Below, piece after piece: positions 1 to 8,561 of a DNA stretch of 64,000 nt. The notes under the pieces were generated by a model that was given only the letters and a program-made list of their open reading frames with translations, made no database searches and had not been told where the DNA came from. The number at the start of each line of letters is the position of its first letter. Position 1 is the first letter of the stretch. The translations under genes were made by a program, and so were the position numbers. Source of the stretch: Saprospiraceae bacterium (GTDB lineage Bacteria > Bacteroidota > Bacteroidia > Chitinophagales > Saprospiraceae); the NCBI GenBank assembly GCA_029251525.1, contig JAQXDE010000014.1, forward strand, positions 149,147-213,146. Direction: 5' to 3'.

Positions 1-27
1 TGTTGAAGGTTTTTTCAAGTTTCAAAT

Positions 28-68
28 AAAAAACCACCAAGCAAAAATTTGTTTGGTGGTTTTTTATT
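28..68. terminator. Bidirectional rho-independent type terminator
   Basis: Two perfectly complementary 13-base arms lie at 28-40 and 53-65 with a 12-base loop. The sequence runs into T on the plus strand and into T on the minus strand as well. It sits 20 bases beyond the stop of the minus-strand M43-domain gene, so it should end that transcript and possibly one arriving from the left. Confidence 0.8.
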
Positions 69-87
69 TTACAAAAATGAAATAACC

Positions 88-3000
88 TTATCGAATCAAA
101 GTGACTTCACCTGATCGGGTCACTCTCTCACTTAAATCTCCAACTTCACATCCAATGGTCATTACATAGACATATACATCCATAGGAGCAGGTTTATCTC
201 CATCCATTCCATCCCACGCTTCTCCTGTATTAGAGGAAAAAACAGGATTTCCCCATCTATTGAAAATCCTTATTTCAAAAACTTCTTCTATTTTTTCTTC
301 TGTCAATGCATTGAAAGTATCATTCAATCCATCCCCATCTGGCGTAAATGCATTTGGTATTATTACTGATCCCGGATCACACGGTAAATTTACAGTAAGG
401 GTAAAACTCCATTCTTTAGAACAACCTTCTTCATCTGTTACTGTAAAAACGTAAGTTGTTGTTGTTTGAAGAGGCAGTGCCATTGGGCTTTCACAATTTA
501 CACAACTTAACCCTGTTGTTGGCGACCAAACTGTACTCGCTATCGGATTAGTAGATACAATTAGTAAATCAGGCACTTGGAAAGAATCCGGATAATCAAT
601 TATTGCATCTCCAGGAAAGCCTGCAACCTCAATCCCAAATGGATCATCCACCACTCCAGACAAACCAGTATAAATACAATCTCCATCTTGAATTGAAATA
701 GGGTAATCCCCTGCTGATAATCCTGTGAAAATTGGATTTGCTTGGAATTGTCCCCCGTCTAAACTAAACAACCAACCTGGTTGAACATTGGTTATAGATA
801 ATTCTCCATCATTTCCGTTTTCACACGTTGGAGATATAAAATCAGTCGTAATTGTAAAAGTGTTATCCTCTACAACTTCTACACTTCCAGTAGATGTACA
901 AGAATTATTATCAGTTACTGTTACGTTATAAATACCGACAGGCAGATTGTTCACTATTGGTACATTCCCTGCTCCAACAATACTCCATTCATAATTAGTT
1001 GCACCTCCTGGATTAACAAAAACAGAAACAGAACCTTCGCTCCCATTTGGACAAGTCGAAGTAGATTGAAAACTCAAAGTAGTTGCTGGATAATTACTCA
1101 ACGTTATTGCACTCGTAGAATCACATCCTAAAATCGAAGTAAATGTCTCAGAGTAGGTCATCGGTGTTGAAACCATATCACCATGAATCATCACAGATTC
1201 TCCAACACACACTATTGTATCTCCAGAAGTAGAAATAGAAGTAAATGAAAGCAATACAGTATCTACACTATAACATCCTGTTATTGAATTACTCGCTGTT
1301 ACAATGTATTGCATCTCTTCATCCGGATTAATAACATTTACAGTTTGACAGGTAGTACAATCCAAAAAGTCATCACCTCCATCAATCGTTTGCCAATTGA
1401 AAGTATCAAAATTTCCAACTACTGTAAATGATGTATCCTGTGTAGGGCAAACGATCGCATTTTCAGGCATCGTCATATTCACTGTATTTGGTTCAACAAT
1501 TATACTAACCATATCAGTTTGAACTCCGCCACATGAATCAATTACTGTTACAGTATAATCTCCTCCATCCCAAACGGTAAAAGTTGAATCCGTTGTTCCA
1601 TCTTGCCACTCATAACTTACAAAGTGAGAACTTGCATTTAACTCTAAAGAAGAATTATCACAAATTGTGATTGTACCCCCTAAATCCAATTCGTAAGGTT
1701 CAGGCACTTCTGTAAATTGAACAATGTTATTTGAATAATCACATTCACCAATATTCGTTACAGGAAAATCTGAATTTAAATCATAAGGTAAGTTTATCGA
1801 ATTATCATCATTGACCACGACGAAAACAGGATCGTCATATTGCGCAGGAATTGTGTATTCCACGAACGCACAACTATCAATAGGAACAGTTACACCAAGA
1901 ACTTCTGTAGCCAAACCACTTGTAACTCCTGCAGTTGGATCACTTGTATAAAATGTAATTGGGGTTGTAAATGATAAAATATTATCTCCTGAATTACATA
2001 CTTCCAAAGTAACTACCAATTCATTTAAAGCACATTGAACATCGAGGCTATTAATAGAAGCATCCGCTCCTAACTGTTGACCATGTTGCGTTAAGAAATT
2101 ATTTAAAACTACATCGTTACCAACAATGTGATGTTGTTGTTGAGAAATAGGTAGACTCAAATCATCATCGATATTTACATTGAAGTAGGAGTTTTGATTC
2201 CAAACTTGTCGAGTTGTTTGCCACGGGGTGGTTAGTGAATTGAATGCTCTGAGTAAACCATTATCATTATTAACATCTCCTTGAGATGATGACCCTGAAA
2301 CTAAAATCTCTGTTAATCCATCACCATCAACGTCAACAACTACTGGAGATTCAGCTCTAGTAGCAGAAAATGCAATGGTTGTAAATAGTAAATTTCCGTT
2401 TGTTCCATCCCATATTTCCATAGCCTCAGTCCCTCTCGAAACGATTTCAAAATCGCCATCTCCATTAAAATCAAACGCAACAGAGCTTGTAAGATTCAAA
2501 TCACTATTAACAGCAGGAACGGTCCATTTCAGGTTAAAATCATTTTCCAACGCTATTAGAGCAGTTGTTGTTTTAAACACAATTTCTAACTGACCGTCAC
2601 CATCAATATCGGCAATCGTAGACGGTGAAGCATTATCTCCTGGATCAAATTGTCCAATGATTGTATTAGTTTGTAAATCCCATCCATAAATCAAAGAAGA
2701 ACTTCCTGGAATAACTGGATTAAAAACGGAAACAACTCCATCCAAATCTCCATCTTTATCTATATCCGCAATCGAGACAATTCCGTTATCAAGATTTGCT
2801 TCTACCACCATAGCAGCTACTCCATTATTAATGTCTATACTATAAACTCTTTTTCCCATCACCAATTCCAAACCATCACAGTTAGGACAAGCAGAGTCTT
2901 CTAATACATCTGCCGCAACTGATAAAACTGCATCAGCAGTTGTTATTGGAAGTACGGCAATAATAGTCAAGTCATCAGCATTAAAAATGGTATTATTTGC

Positions 3001-6000
3001 ATAAACTTCAACCGAACCGTCTCCATTAAAATCCGCCAAACCAACTGTTTCAGGCCAACCTGTTCCAGAACCATCTAAAATTTGTGAGGCTGTAAATGTT
3101 CCATCATGCTCAAATCGAGTCAAGGTAGAACCACCATAATAAAATATTTCACCAGTTCCATCTTTGTCCACATCAGCTACTGCGAGATAACTATGATCGT
3201 CCACCCCAGACACTGGAATTTGTAATTCTTCCTGACCATTTAATCCATCCAGAATAATAATTCGATTATTTGTTAACGACTCTTGAGGAATAATTACTTC
3301 AGGAATCCCATCGCCATCTATATCTGCAGTCACCGGTGTTCCTGTCATAGAGACATTCGTATTACTCTGCCATTTTAATTGCCCCTGTACAATATCACTA
3401 GAAGTATTAACAAATAAACAATCATCTACACATTCATTATAAAATGCTAAATCACAACCATCTTGTCCACAACATGCTGGATCAAAACAATCAATCAAAC
3501 CATTTCCATCATCATCAATTCCATTATTGCAAATTTCTCCACAAATGATTTCACTCACTTTTAATGAATCAACAAATTCACAAGCTCCCATCGAAATAGT
3601 CAATACATAAACTCCGGTATCTCCAACTGTAATCATCGAAGTAGTAGCCCCCGTACTCCACAAAAATTCAGCTCCTAAAATTTCTGTTCCTAGCGTTACA
3701 GAATCGATGTTACAAATAGTAGTATCATTTCCTAAGTCGAAAGCATATGGATTACTATTTGAAGTGACTCCAATAGGTATGATAGTTCCTACCGAATTAT
3801 CAAAATGTTCCGTTCCTGTTTCTATGTTGTTATTGAAAAAAGAAGAGTTATTAATATTTACTACAGCTGTTGAAGTTACACTTGAACTAGAAACATCTCC
3901 CCCAAGGAAAAGAGCCCCACCTTCTGACATATTGTTAAATCCTGCTCCATTAGTTGAAGTTGCAGAATTATTAAAGAAATAACAATTGTCAATAATAAAA
4001 CTATGATTGTTTGGAGAAGGAAAATTGGATCTATCAAAAATCGCGATAGCTCCCCCTGCATTTCTATTAAGATCAAAATCCCCCGAATCACCTGCAGAAG
4101 TAAAAACAGTATTATCACAGAAATAACTTTCAGAAATATTTATCTCTGATAAATAAAATAGTGATAATGCCCCTCCTGTTGAACCATTAGCTAATTGCTC
4201 TGCTCGATTACTAGAAAATTCGGAATTGGTAATTGTAATTGACGAGTTTGTATTGGTGGGGACAGTATCATCTATTCTTCCATTAAAGAAGATTGCCCCG
4301 CTTGCTGTTCTTCCATCATTTGTAACGGCAGCATCAATAGTCACGTTGTTTAAAAACTTACAATTATCCACTGAAACATCTAAAGTTGAGGATAAATTAT
4401 TTATAATAAGAACTGCTGAACCACCTGCAAAAAATCCTCCTCCATTCGGACAATCTACCTCGTCCGATTGAGTATTTTGTATAGTAATATTAGCATAATT
4501 AATTTGATGAATAGCATCAATCCCATTATTTGGAAGTACTGGTGGACAAGAAACTCCTGAATAATTATAAACAAATCCTCTCCTCACTCCATCTCCATCG
4601 ATGATCACATCGCCATCATCCTCTACCCCATAAAACGTAACAGTATAATCTTCCGGAATCAATGCTATCGGAGTTGTACTTGGAGAGGCAGCAGGCAAAC
4701 TGTAAGTTCCACTGTGCACAAAAATCGTATCTCCACTACAAACCGAATTATCCAAAGCATACTGAATCGTTCGACATGGATTTCCAACATCTCCACACAT
4801 AAAGGCATCCACACCAGTCGCTGCATCAACATGAGAATTTCCAAGACAATCAACCACTGTAACTTCAATTGAATAACTAACTGAACAATCTGCATCTGCA
4901 TTACCAGCTGTCAAGGTTAAAGTGAAAGTTCCAGTAGTATCAAATTGATAAACTAAATTTGCTCCTGTTCCAATTTCTAAACTATTCAATGTCCAGCTAA
5001 ATATTGTAGCAGTCGGATCAACTGATGCACTTACAAAAAATACCTGAGGTGCTCCTGCGAAAATTGTTGTATCGTTTCCCGGACTATATGATAACTCCTC
5101 AATCGGATTATCACAATCCGTATCACAAACTATGGACCCTGTCAAACTAACTCTAGGGCCATTAATGAAAAATGTCATCCGATCTGCTTGCCCTTGGGTA
5201 AAGGCTGTCAAACATTCTATAGGATTAATATCCATATAATTTTCACGCATATCATTTACATCTGTCGTAAATGGATTGTTCGCACTTGCATCATCTGCAT
5301 CGGTAAAACAACTATTTTCATCTACGTTACAAGGCGCTTCTGCCATTGTCCAATCCGGAGGAGTATCACAAACTCTATCTCCATCCAACAAACAATTATC
5401 ATTTCCACATCCAGCTTGGAAAGTATGATACAATCCTAGATAATGTCCCATTTGTTGCACTAAAATAGTAGAATTTTCGGGAGTCGTTCCAAAATACTCA
5501 GCCTCTATTACAATTCCATCTCTATCTGTTCCATGAAAAACTGGTAGATAGGAATATCCTCGAACGTCTCCTACCAGGGCATCACTTGACAAATCAGTAA
5601 CTACCCAAATATTAATGTATTTTGTTGGATCCCATTTATCTATTTCTTTTAATAATAAATCCTCCGTTTCAATTATTACGTTTGTCAGAAGTGATTCTTC
5701 TCTGGTGATTCCAGTAGCAGGATCTCCTGCTGAATTATTTTTTGCTAAACAAAATTCAATCTCTGTATTTACTCCTGTACCAAACGATCCATCAAATGCA
5801 GCATTTAAATCTGAAATAGCCTGGTCTACTTGATCAGCAGAAATATTTGTTCCCGTTCCTACTGCTTCACCAGAGTGGACTATATGCACGACAACTGGCA
5901 ATGTAAAATCTGCCAAAATACTTTCACTTTGATTAGAAAGATTACTTGTATAGTTAAAGGCTTGCTTTTCCTGATTGGCAATTTTTGTCTCAATGGAAGG

Positions 6001-6171
6001 ATCTGCATCAATGGCTCGTTGTAACATATGATCATGCGCACTAAAAAGATAATCATTTGCTCCTTGCAAGATATTATAGCCAGTGGGTGTTTGTGCATAT
6101 CCAACACTCAATACCCCAATGATAATTGAGGCAAAAATAGTAATAGAAAAGCTTTTTGTAAATCCGTACAT
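88..6171 (-). CDS. Giant T9SS type B protein: inactive-looking M43 metalloprotease domain, PKD, beta-helix, FG-GAP repeats
   Basis: A 2027-residue secreted protein beginning with a signal peptide (MYGFTKSFSITIFASIIIGV, then cleavage near YAQ). Residues about 90-340 follow the M43 pappalysin-like fold: the C-x-GD-x-VCDTPPD segment and the Met-turn NYMD (M313) are present. The zinc motif HExGHxxGxxH, however, reads QQMGHYLGLYH (Q239, Q240, H243, H249), so the first zinc histidine and the catalytic glutamate are both lost. Next come a PKD-like domain (about 360-440), a parallel beta-helix region (about 445-790), a MopE-like calcium motif CNNGIDDDGNGLIDC (near 877), about seven FG-GAP/VCBS repeats of the DxDGDGxxE type (about 940-1335), several beta-sandwich segments, and a CHU_C/gliding-motility C-terminal domain (about 1930-2027, IPNAFTPDGDGLNDTF). 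The last marks export by the type IX system and surface anchoring. The role is probably adhesion or binding rather than proteolysis, which is an inference from the lost residues. Confidence 0.9.
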   Translation of the reverse strand: MYGFTKSFSITIFASIIIGVLSVGYAQTPTGYNILQGANDYLFSAHDHMLQRAIDADPSIETKIANQEKQAFNYTSNLSNQSESILADFTLPVVVHIVHSGEAVGTGTNISADQVDQAISDLNAAFDGSFGTGVNTEIEFCLAKNNSAGDPATGITREESLLTNVIIETEDLLLKEIDKWDPTKYINIWVVTDLSSDALVGDVRGYSYLPVFHGTDRDGIVIEAEYFGTTPENSTILVQQMGHYLGLYHTFQAGCGNDNCLLDGDRVCDTPPDWTMAEAPCNVDENSCFTDADDASANNPFTTDVNDMRENYMDINPIECLTAFTQGQADRMTFFINGPRVSLTGSIVCDTDCDNPIEELSYSPGNDTTIFAGAPQVFFVSASVDPTATIFSWTLNSLEIGTGANLVYQFDTTGTFTLTLTAGNADADCSVSYSIEVTVVDCLGNSHVDAATGVDAFMCGDVGNPCRTIQYALDNSVCSGDTIFVHSGTYSLPAASPSTTPIALIPEDYTVTFYGVEDDGDVIIDGDGVRRGFVYNYSGVSCPPVLPNNGIDAIHQINYANITIQNTQSDEVDCPNGGGFFAGGSAVLIINNLSSTLDVSVDNCKFLNNVTIDAAVTNDGRTASGAIFFNGRIDDTVPTNTNSSITITNSEFSSNRAEQLANGSTGGALSLFYLSEINISESYFCDNTVFTSAGDSGDFDLNRNAGGAIAIFDRSNFPSPNNHSFIIDNCYFFNNSATSTNGAGFNNMSEGGALFLGGDVSSSSVTSTAVVNINNSSFFNNNIETGTEHFDNSVGTIIPIGVTSNSNPYAFDLGNDTTICNIDSVTLGTEILGAEFLWSTGATTSMITVGDTGVYVLTISMGACEFVDSLKVSEIICGEICNNGIDDDGNGLIDCFDPACCGQDGCDLAFYNECVDDCLFVNTSSDIVQGQLKWQSNTNVSMTGTPVTADIDGDGIPEVIIPQESLTNNRIIILDGLNGQEELQIPVSGVDDHSYLAVADVDKDGTGEIFYYGGSTLTRFEHDGTFTASQILDGSGTGWPETVGLADFNGDGSVEVYANNTIFNADDLTIIAVLPITTADAVLSVAADVLEDSACPNCDGLELVMGKRVYSIDINNGVAAMVVEANLDNGIVSIADIDKDGDLDGVVSVFNPVIPGSSSLIYGWDLQTNTIIGQFDPGDNASPSTIADIDGDGQLEIVFKTTTALIALENDFNLKWTVPAVNSDLNLTSSVAFDFNGDGDFEIVSRGTEAMEIWDGTNGNLLFTTIAFSATRAESPVVVDVDGDGLTEILVSGSSSQGDVNNDNGLLRAFNSLTTPWQTTRQVWNQNSYFNVNIDDDLSLPISQQQHHIVGNDVVLNNFLTQHGQQLGADASINSLDVQCALNELVVTLEVCNSGDNILSFTTPITFYTSDPTAGVTSGLATEVLGVTVPIDSCAFVEYTIPAQYDDPVFVVVNDDNSINLPYDLNSDFPVTNIGECDYSNNIVQFTEVPEPYELDLGGTITICDNSSLELNASSHFVSYEWQDGTTDSTFTVWDGGDYTVTVIDSCGGVQTDMVSIIVEPNTVNMTMPENAIVCPTQDTSFTVVGNFDTFNWQTIDGGDDFLDCTTCQTVNVINPDEEMQYIVTASNSITGCYSVDTVLLSFTSISTSGDTIVCVGESVMIHGDMVSTPMTYSETFTSILGCDSTSAITLSNYPATTLSFQSTSTCPNGSEGSVSVFVNPGGATNYEWSIVGAGNVPIVNNLPVGIYNVTVTDNNSCTSTGSVEVVEDNTFTITTDFISPTCENGNDGELSITNVQPGWLFSLDGGQFQANPIFTGLSAGDYPISIQDGDCIYTGLSGVVDDPFGIEVAGFPGDAIIDYPDSFQVPDLLIVSTNPIASTVWSPTTGLSCVNCESPMALPLQTTTTYVFTVTDEEGCSKEWSFTLTVNLPCDPGSVIIPNAFTPDGDGLNDTFNALTEEKIEEVFEIRIFNRWGNPVFSSNTGEAWDGMDGDKPAPMDVYVYVMTIGCEVGDLSERVTRSGEVTLIR

Positions 6172-6228
6172 ATTTATTGTTTTTGTATAAAAAAGTGCAT
6201 CTAAAATTTGACCACAAAATACGAGATG

Positions 6229-6260
6229 AATTTCGATTTTTAGTTATAAAAATCGAAATT
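6229..6260. repeat. Perfect 14-bp hairpin upstream of the M43 gene
   Basis: The arms at 6229-6242 and 6247-6260 are exactly complementary with a GTTA loop. It lies about 58 bases before the start codon of the M43-domain gene, so it would be in the 5' leader or at the promoter of that minus-strand transcript. No U tract follows on the minus strand. The function is unknown; an operator or mRNA-stabilising stem is possible. Confidence 0.5.
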
Positions 6261-6683
6261 AGATTGGGCATAAATAGCCTGAAATATAAAAGAAGATAAA
6301 TAGTCTTATTTTGAGATTGATATATTATTTAATTGAGAAGGTTAAAATACGATAAAAATTATTTTTTTAGCAAAAAAATTGAAAATGTGATAGATAGGTG
6401 ACGTTACGGAATCTTGAAAAAAATCCAAATAACCTATTGATAAATAGGTTGTTCTCCCCAAAGTGTTTGTGGTTCAAATGTAAAAGACAAGCTATTCTTT
6501 ACGAGAAAATAATAAAATAACTAACTACCAAATAATAGATTTTGGGAACCTAACCTTCTACAAACTAAAAATTCACTTAATCTCGTTCCACCTAATCCTA
6601 AAAAATTTGATTGACTTTTCTCAAAAATTAATTCAAATGAGCGAAAAGTAAGAAAAAAAGTAAATCAAACTTCAAAACAAAAA
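6261..6683. other. Intergenic region, no gene recognised
   Basis: Strongly AT-rich, with no open frame that looks coding. An 8-bp hairpin with a GATA/TATC loop at 6431-6450 is followed on the minus strand by an AT-rich run ending in seven Ts, so it may terminate the alpha/beta hydrolase transcript, though it is 234 bases past that stop. Otherwise nothing is seen. Confidence 0.4.
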
Positions 6684-8078
6684 TTACATGCCAAGAATCC
6701 AATCAGAAACAAATTTCATCGCTTCCTCATTAAAAGTCTCTTCTATTTTTCCATACTCTGAAGGAGCTCCTGATTCTGCTTTTTGAAACAAATGATTCAA
6801 GCCTTTAAACTCTTTAATTGTTAGATTGCTGTTCCCAGCTTTAATTAAACTATTTTTTATTCCTTCCAAGTTTTCCTTTGAGGTCACCTGTAAATCCAAC
6901 TCACCATTAATCGCCAAAACAGGACATTTTACTTTTGACAAATAGTATACTGGATCAAATTGTATAAAATAAAGAAACCATTCGTCTAACATCATACCAA
7001 GCTGACCTTCAATAAATTCCTCTCTATTCTTCCCTTCCCTTTCCTGAGCAGACAACATATTAAATCCCTCTGACAAAATATTCGTCAAACCTTTTCGCAA
7101 ACCATTTGTGCTCATTTTAGAATTGTCATACATGAAATTAAAAACTTGTTTTGTAATTTTAGCATTCGTTTTACGTAAATTTATATCTATCCCTTCTGCC
7201 TTTGAAATTTTATCCGTTTGCAACATCATCAATTCGGGAATCTTAATTCCAGGCCCAGCCAAAAGCACAATAAAATCAACATCATCATTTTCACTTGCAA
7301 CGATTGGAGCAATCATTCCTCCTTCACTATGCCCGCACAATCCAATTTTTTTCCCTGTCATTTCCTTTCTATTTCTCAAAAAGGAGATCGCAGCATTAAC
7401 ATCATCAGCGAAGTCTCTTGATGTCGCCCCTTTAAAATTTCCAGTTGACTTTGCTACACCTCGATCATCGTACCGGAGCACCGCAATCCCTTTTTTAGTA
7501 AAATGATCTGACAAAACTAAAAAAGGTTTATGTCCCATCAACTCTTCATTTCGATCTTGCGGCCCAGAGCCTGTAATAAGTACAACTATTTGTTCAAATT
7601 TCCCACCAACAGGAGTGGTCAAAGTCCCTGCGAGTTCATGACCTCCTTTTAAATTTACAAATTTCACCTCCTCTCGGCTATAATCAAAAATTTTAGGTTC
7701 TTGTGGTCGAGCCAATTCCTTTTTCTCGATTTTCTCACGGGTCATTTTTAATGGCAAAGACATTGATCCTTGTTTAAAAGTTCCTTCTATTATTGTTTTC
7801 TCATCATTCAGGGTTGCCGTATATTTCATTCCAATATTTGACATTTCAATTGTCAATTCTTTCCCCTCCATAACTACTTTTTCAACTGAAATTCCATTTG
7901 CTCCTTGGTCAGGGCTATCCATAGTTGCTTTCAATCTTCCATCATCCTTAATGATATGAAAAACGAGGCGTAATTGCGTCCCTTGAACTTCTAGAGCCCC
8001 ATTCCAATCACCTAAAATACTTTGAGCATTGATCAAATTTGAAATCGATAAAAGAAACACAACTATTATTTTGTTCAT
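6684..8078 (-). CDS. Secreted alpha/beta hydrolase (S33-type serine hydrolase)
   Basis: A 464-residue protein with a signal peptide (MNKIIVVFLLSISNLINAQS). An N-terminal beta-rich domain (about 20-115, opening ILGDWNGAL) precedes an alpha/beta hydrolase fold. The nucleophile elbow is GHSEGG with Ser251. The oxyanion-side motif GSGPQDRNE (about 170) and LRYDDRG (about 201-207) are typical of this group. The likely acid is in NGELDLQV and the histidine in GLNHLFQ near the C-terminus, giving a complete triad. Family members are esterases or peptidases of unknown natural substrate acting in the periplasm. It stands alone, with long gaps on both sides and the SprB-repeat gene divergent upstream. 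The hydrolase call is firm; the substrate is not known. Confidence 0.88.
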   Translation of the reverse strand: MNKIIVVFLLSISNLINAQSILGDWNGALEVQGTQLRLVFHIIKDDGRLKATMDSPDQGANGISVEKVVMEGKELTIEMSNIGMKYTATLNDEKTIIEGTFKQGSMSLPLKMTREKIEKKELARPQEPKIFDYSREEVKFVNLKGGHELAGTLTTPVGGKFEQIVVLITGSGPQDRNEELMGHKPFLVLSDHFTKKGIAVLRYDDRGVAKSTGNFKGATSRDFADDVNAAISFLRNRKEMTGKKIGLCGHSEGGMIAPIVASENDDVDFIVLLAGPGIKIPELMMLQTDKISKAEGIDINLRKTNAKITKQVFNFMYDNSKMSTNGLRKGLTNILSEGFNMLSAQEREGKNREEFIEGQLGMMLDEWFLYFIQFDPVYYLSKVKCPVLAINGELDLQVTSKENLEGIKNSLIKAGNSNLTIKEFKGLNHLFQKAESGAPSEYGKIEETFNEEAMKFVSDWILGM

Positions 8079-8561
8079 GATGTTAATTTTTTAGTATTTG
8101 ATTGGGGCAAATTAAATTGTAAAATATAGTTAAGATAATGGTGAATGATTATGACAAAATGAAAAATATGTATTTTTGAACAGAAAGACTAACAGATAAT
8201 CAGTCTAACGCATCTAGAATTTTAAATTATAATTAAATTCACAAGCAGCATTGCTATTAAAGAAAAGTATCTTTTATATGATCTCAAATTCAAGAAATTA
8301 TAATTCAATTATTAGATTAAAATATTTTTGCCTTTACTGATCAAAACAGTGCTAAATATGCGCAATAAAATATAAAAAACTGTTTTCACCCTTAGCCGTG
8401 AGGTTTATTTTGATAAATTTAAGCAAATTTAAATATTGGCCTCATTTTGGAATTTCTATTTTACCAAAAAAAATAAATGTGGAAATCCATTATGAACTTT
8501 TCCCTCCAAACCGAATTTTAAAATAAAAAAAATCAATTCTTTCTGATAAAAATCAATTCTA
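8079..8561. other. Divergent intergenic region with possible promoter sequences
   Basis: The 483 bases separate the hydrolase gene (minus) from the SprB-repeat gene (plus). A TATTTTTG sequence at 8171-8178 matches the Bacteroidota -7 consensus TAnnTTTG on the plus strand, but it is about 385 bases from the start codon and no clear -33 box was seen. Just before the start codon, AATCAATTCT occurs twice, at 8531-8540 and 8551-8560, each copy preceded by a run of A. No coding remnant was recognised. Confidence 0.35.
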
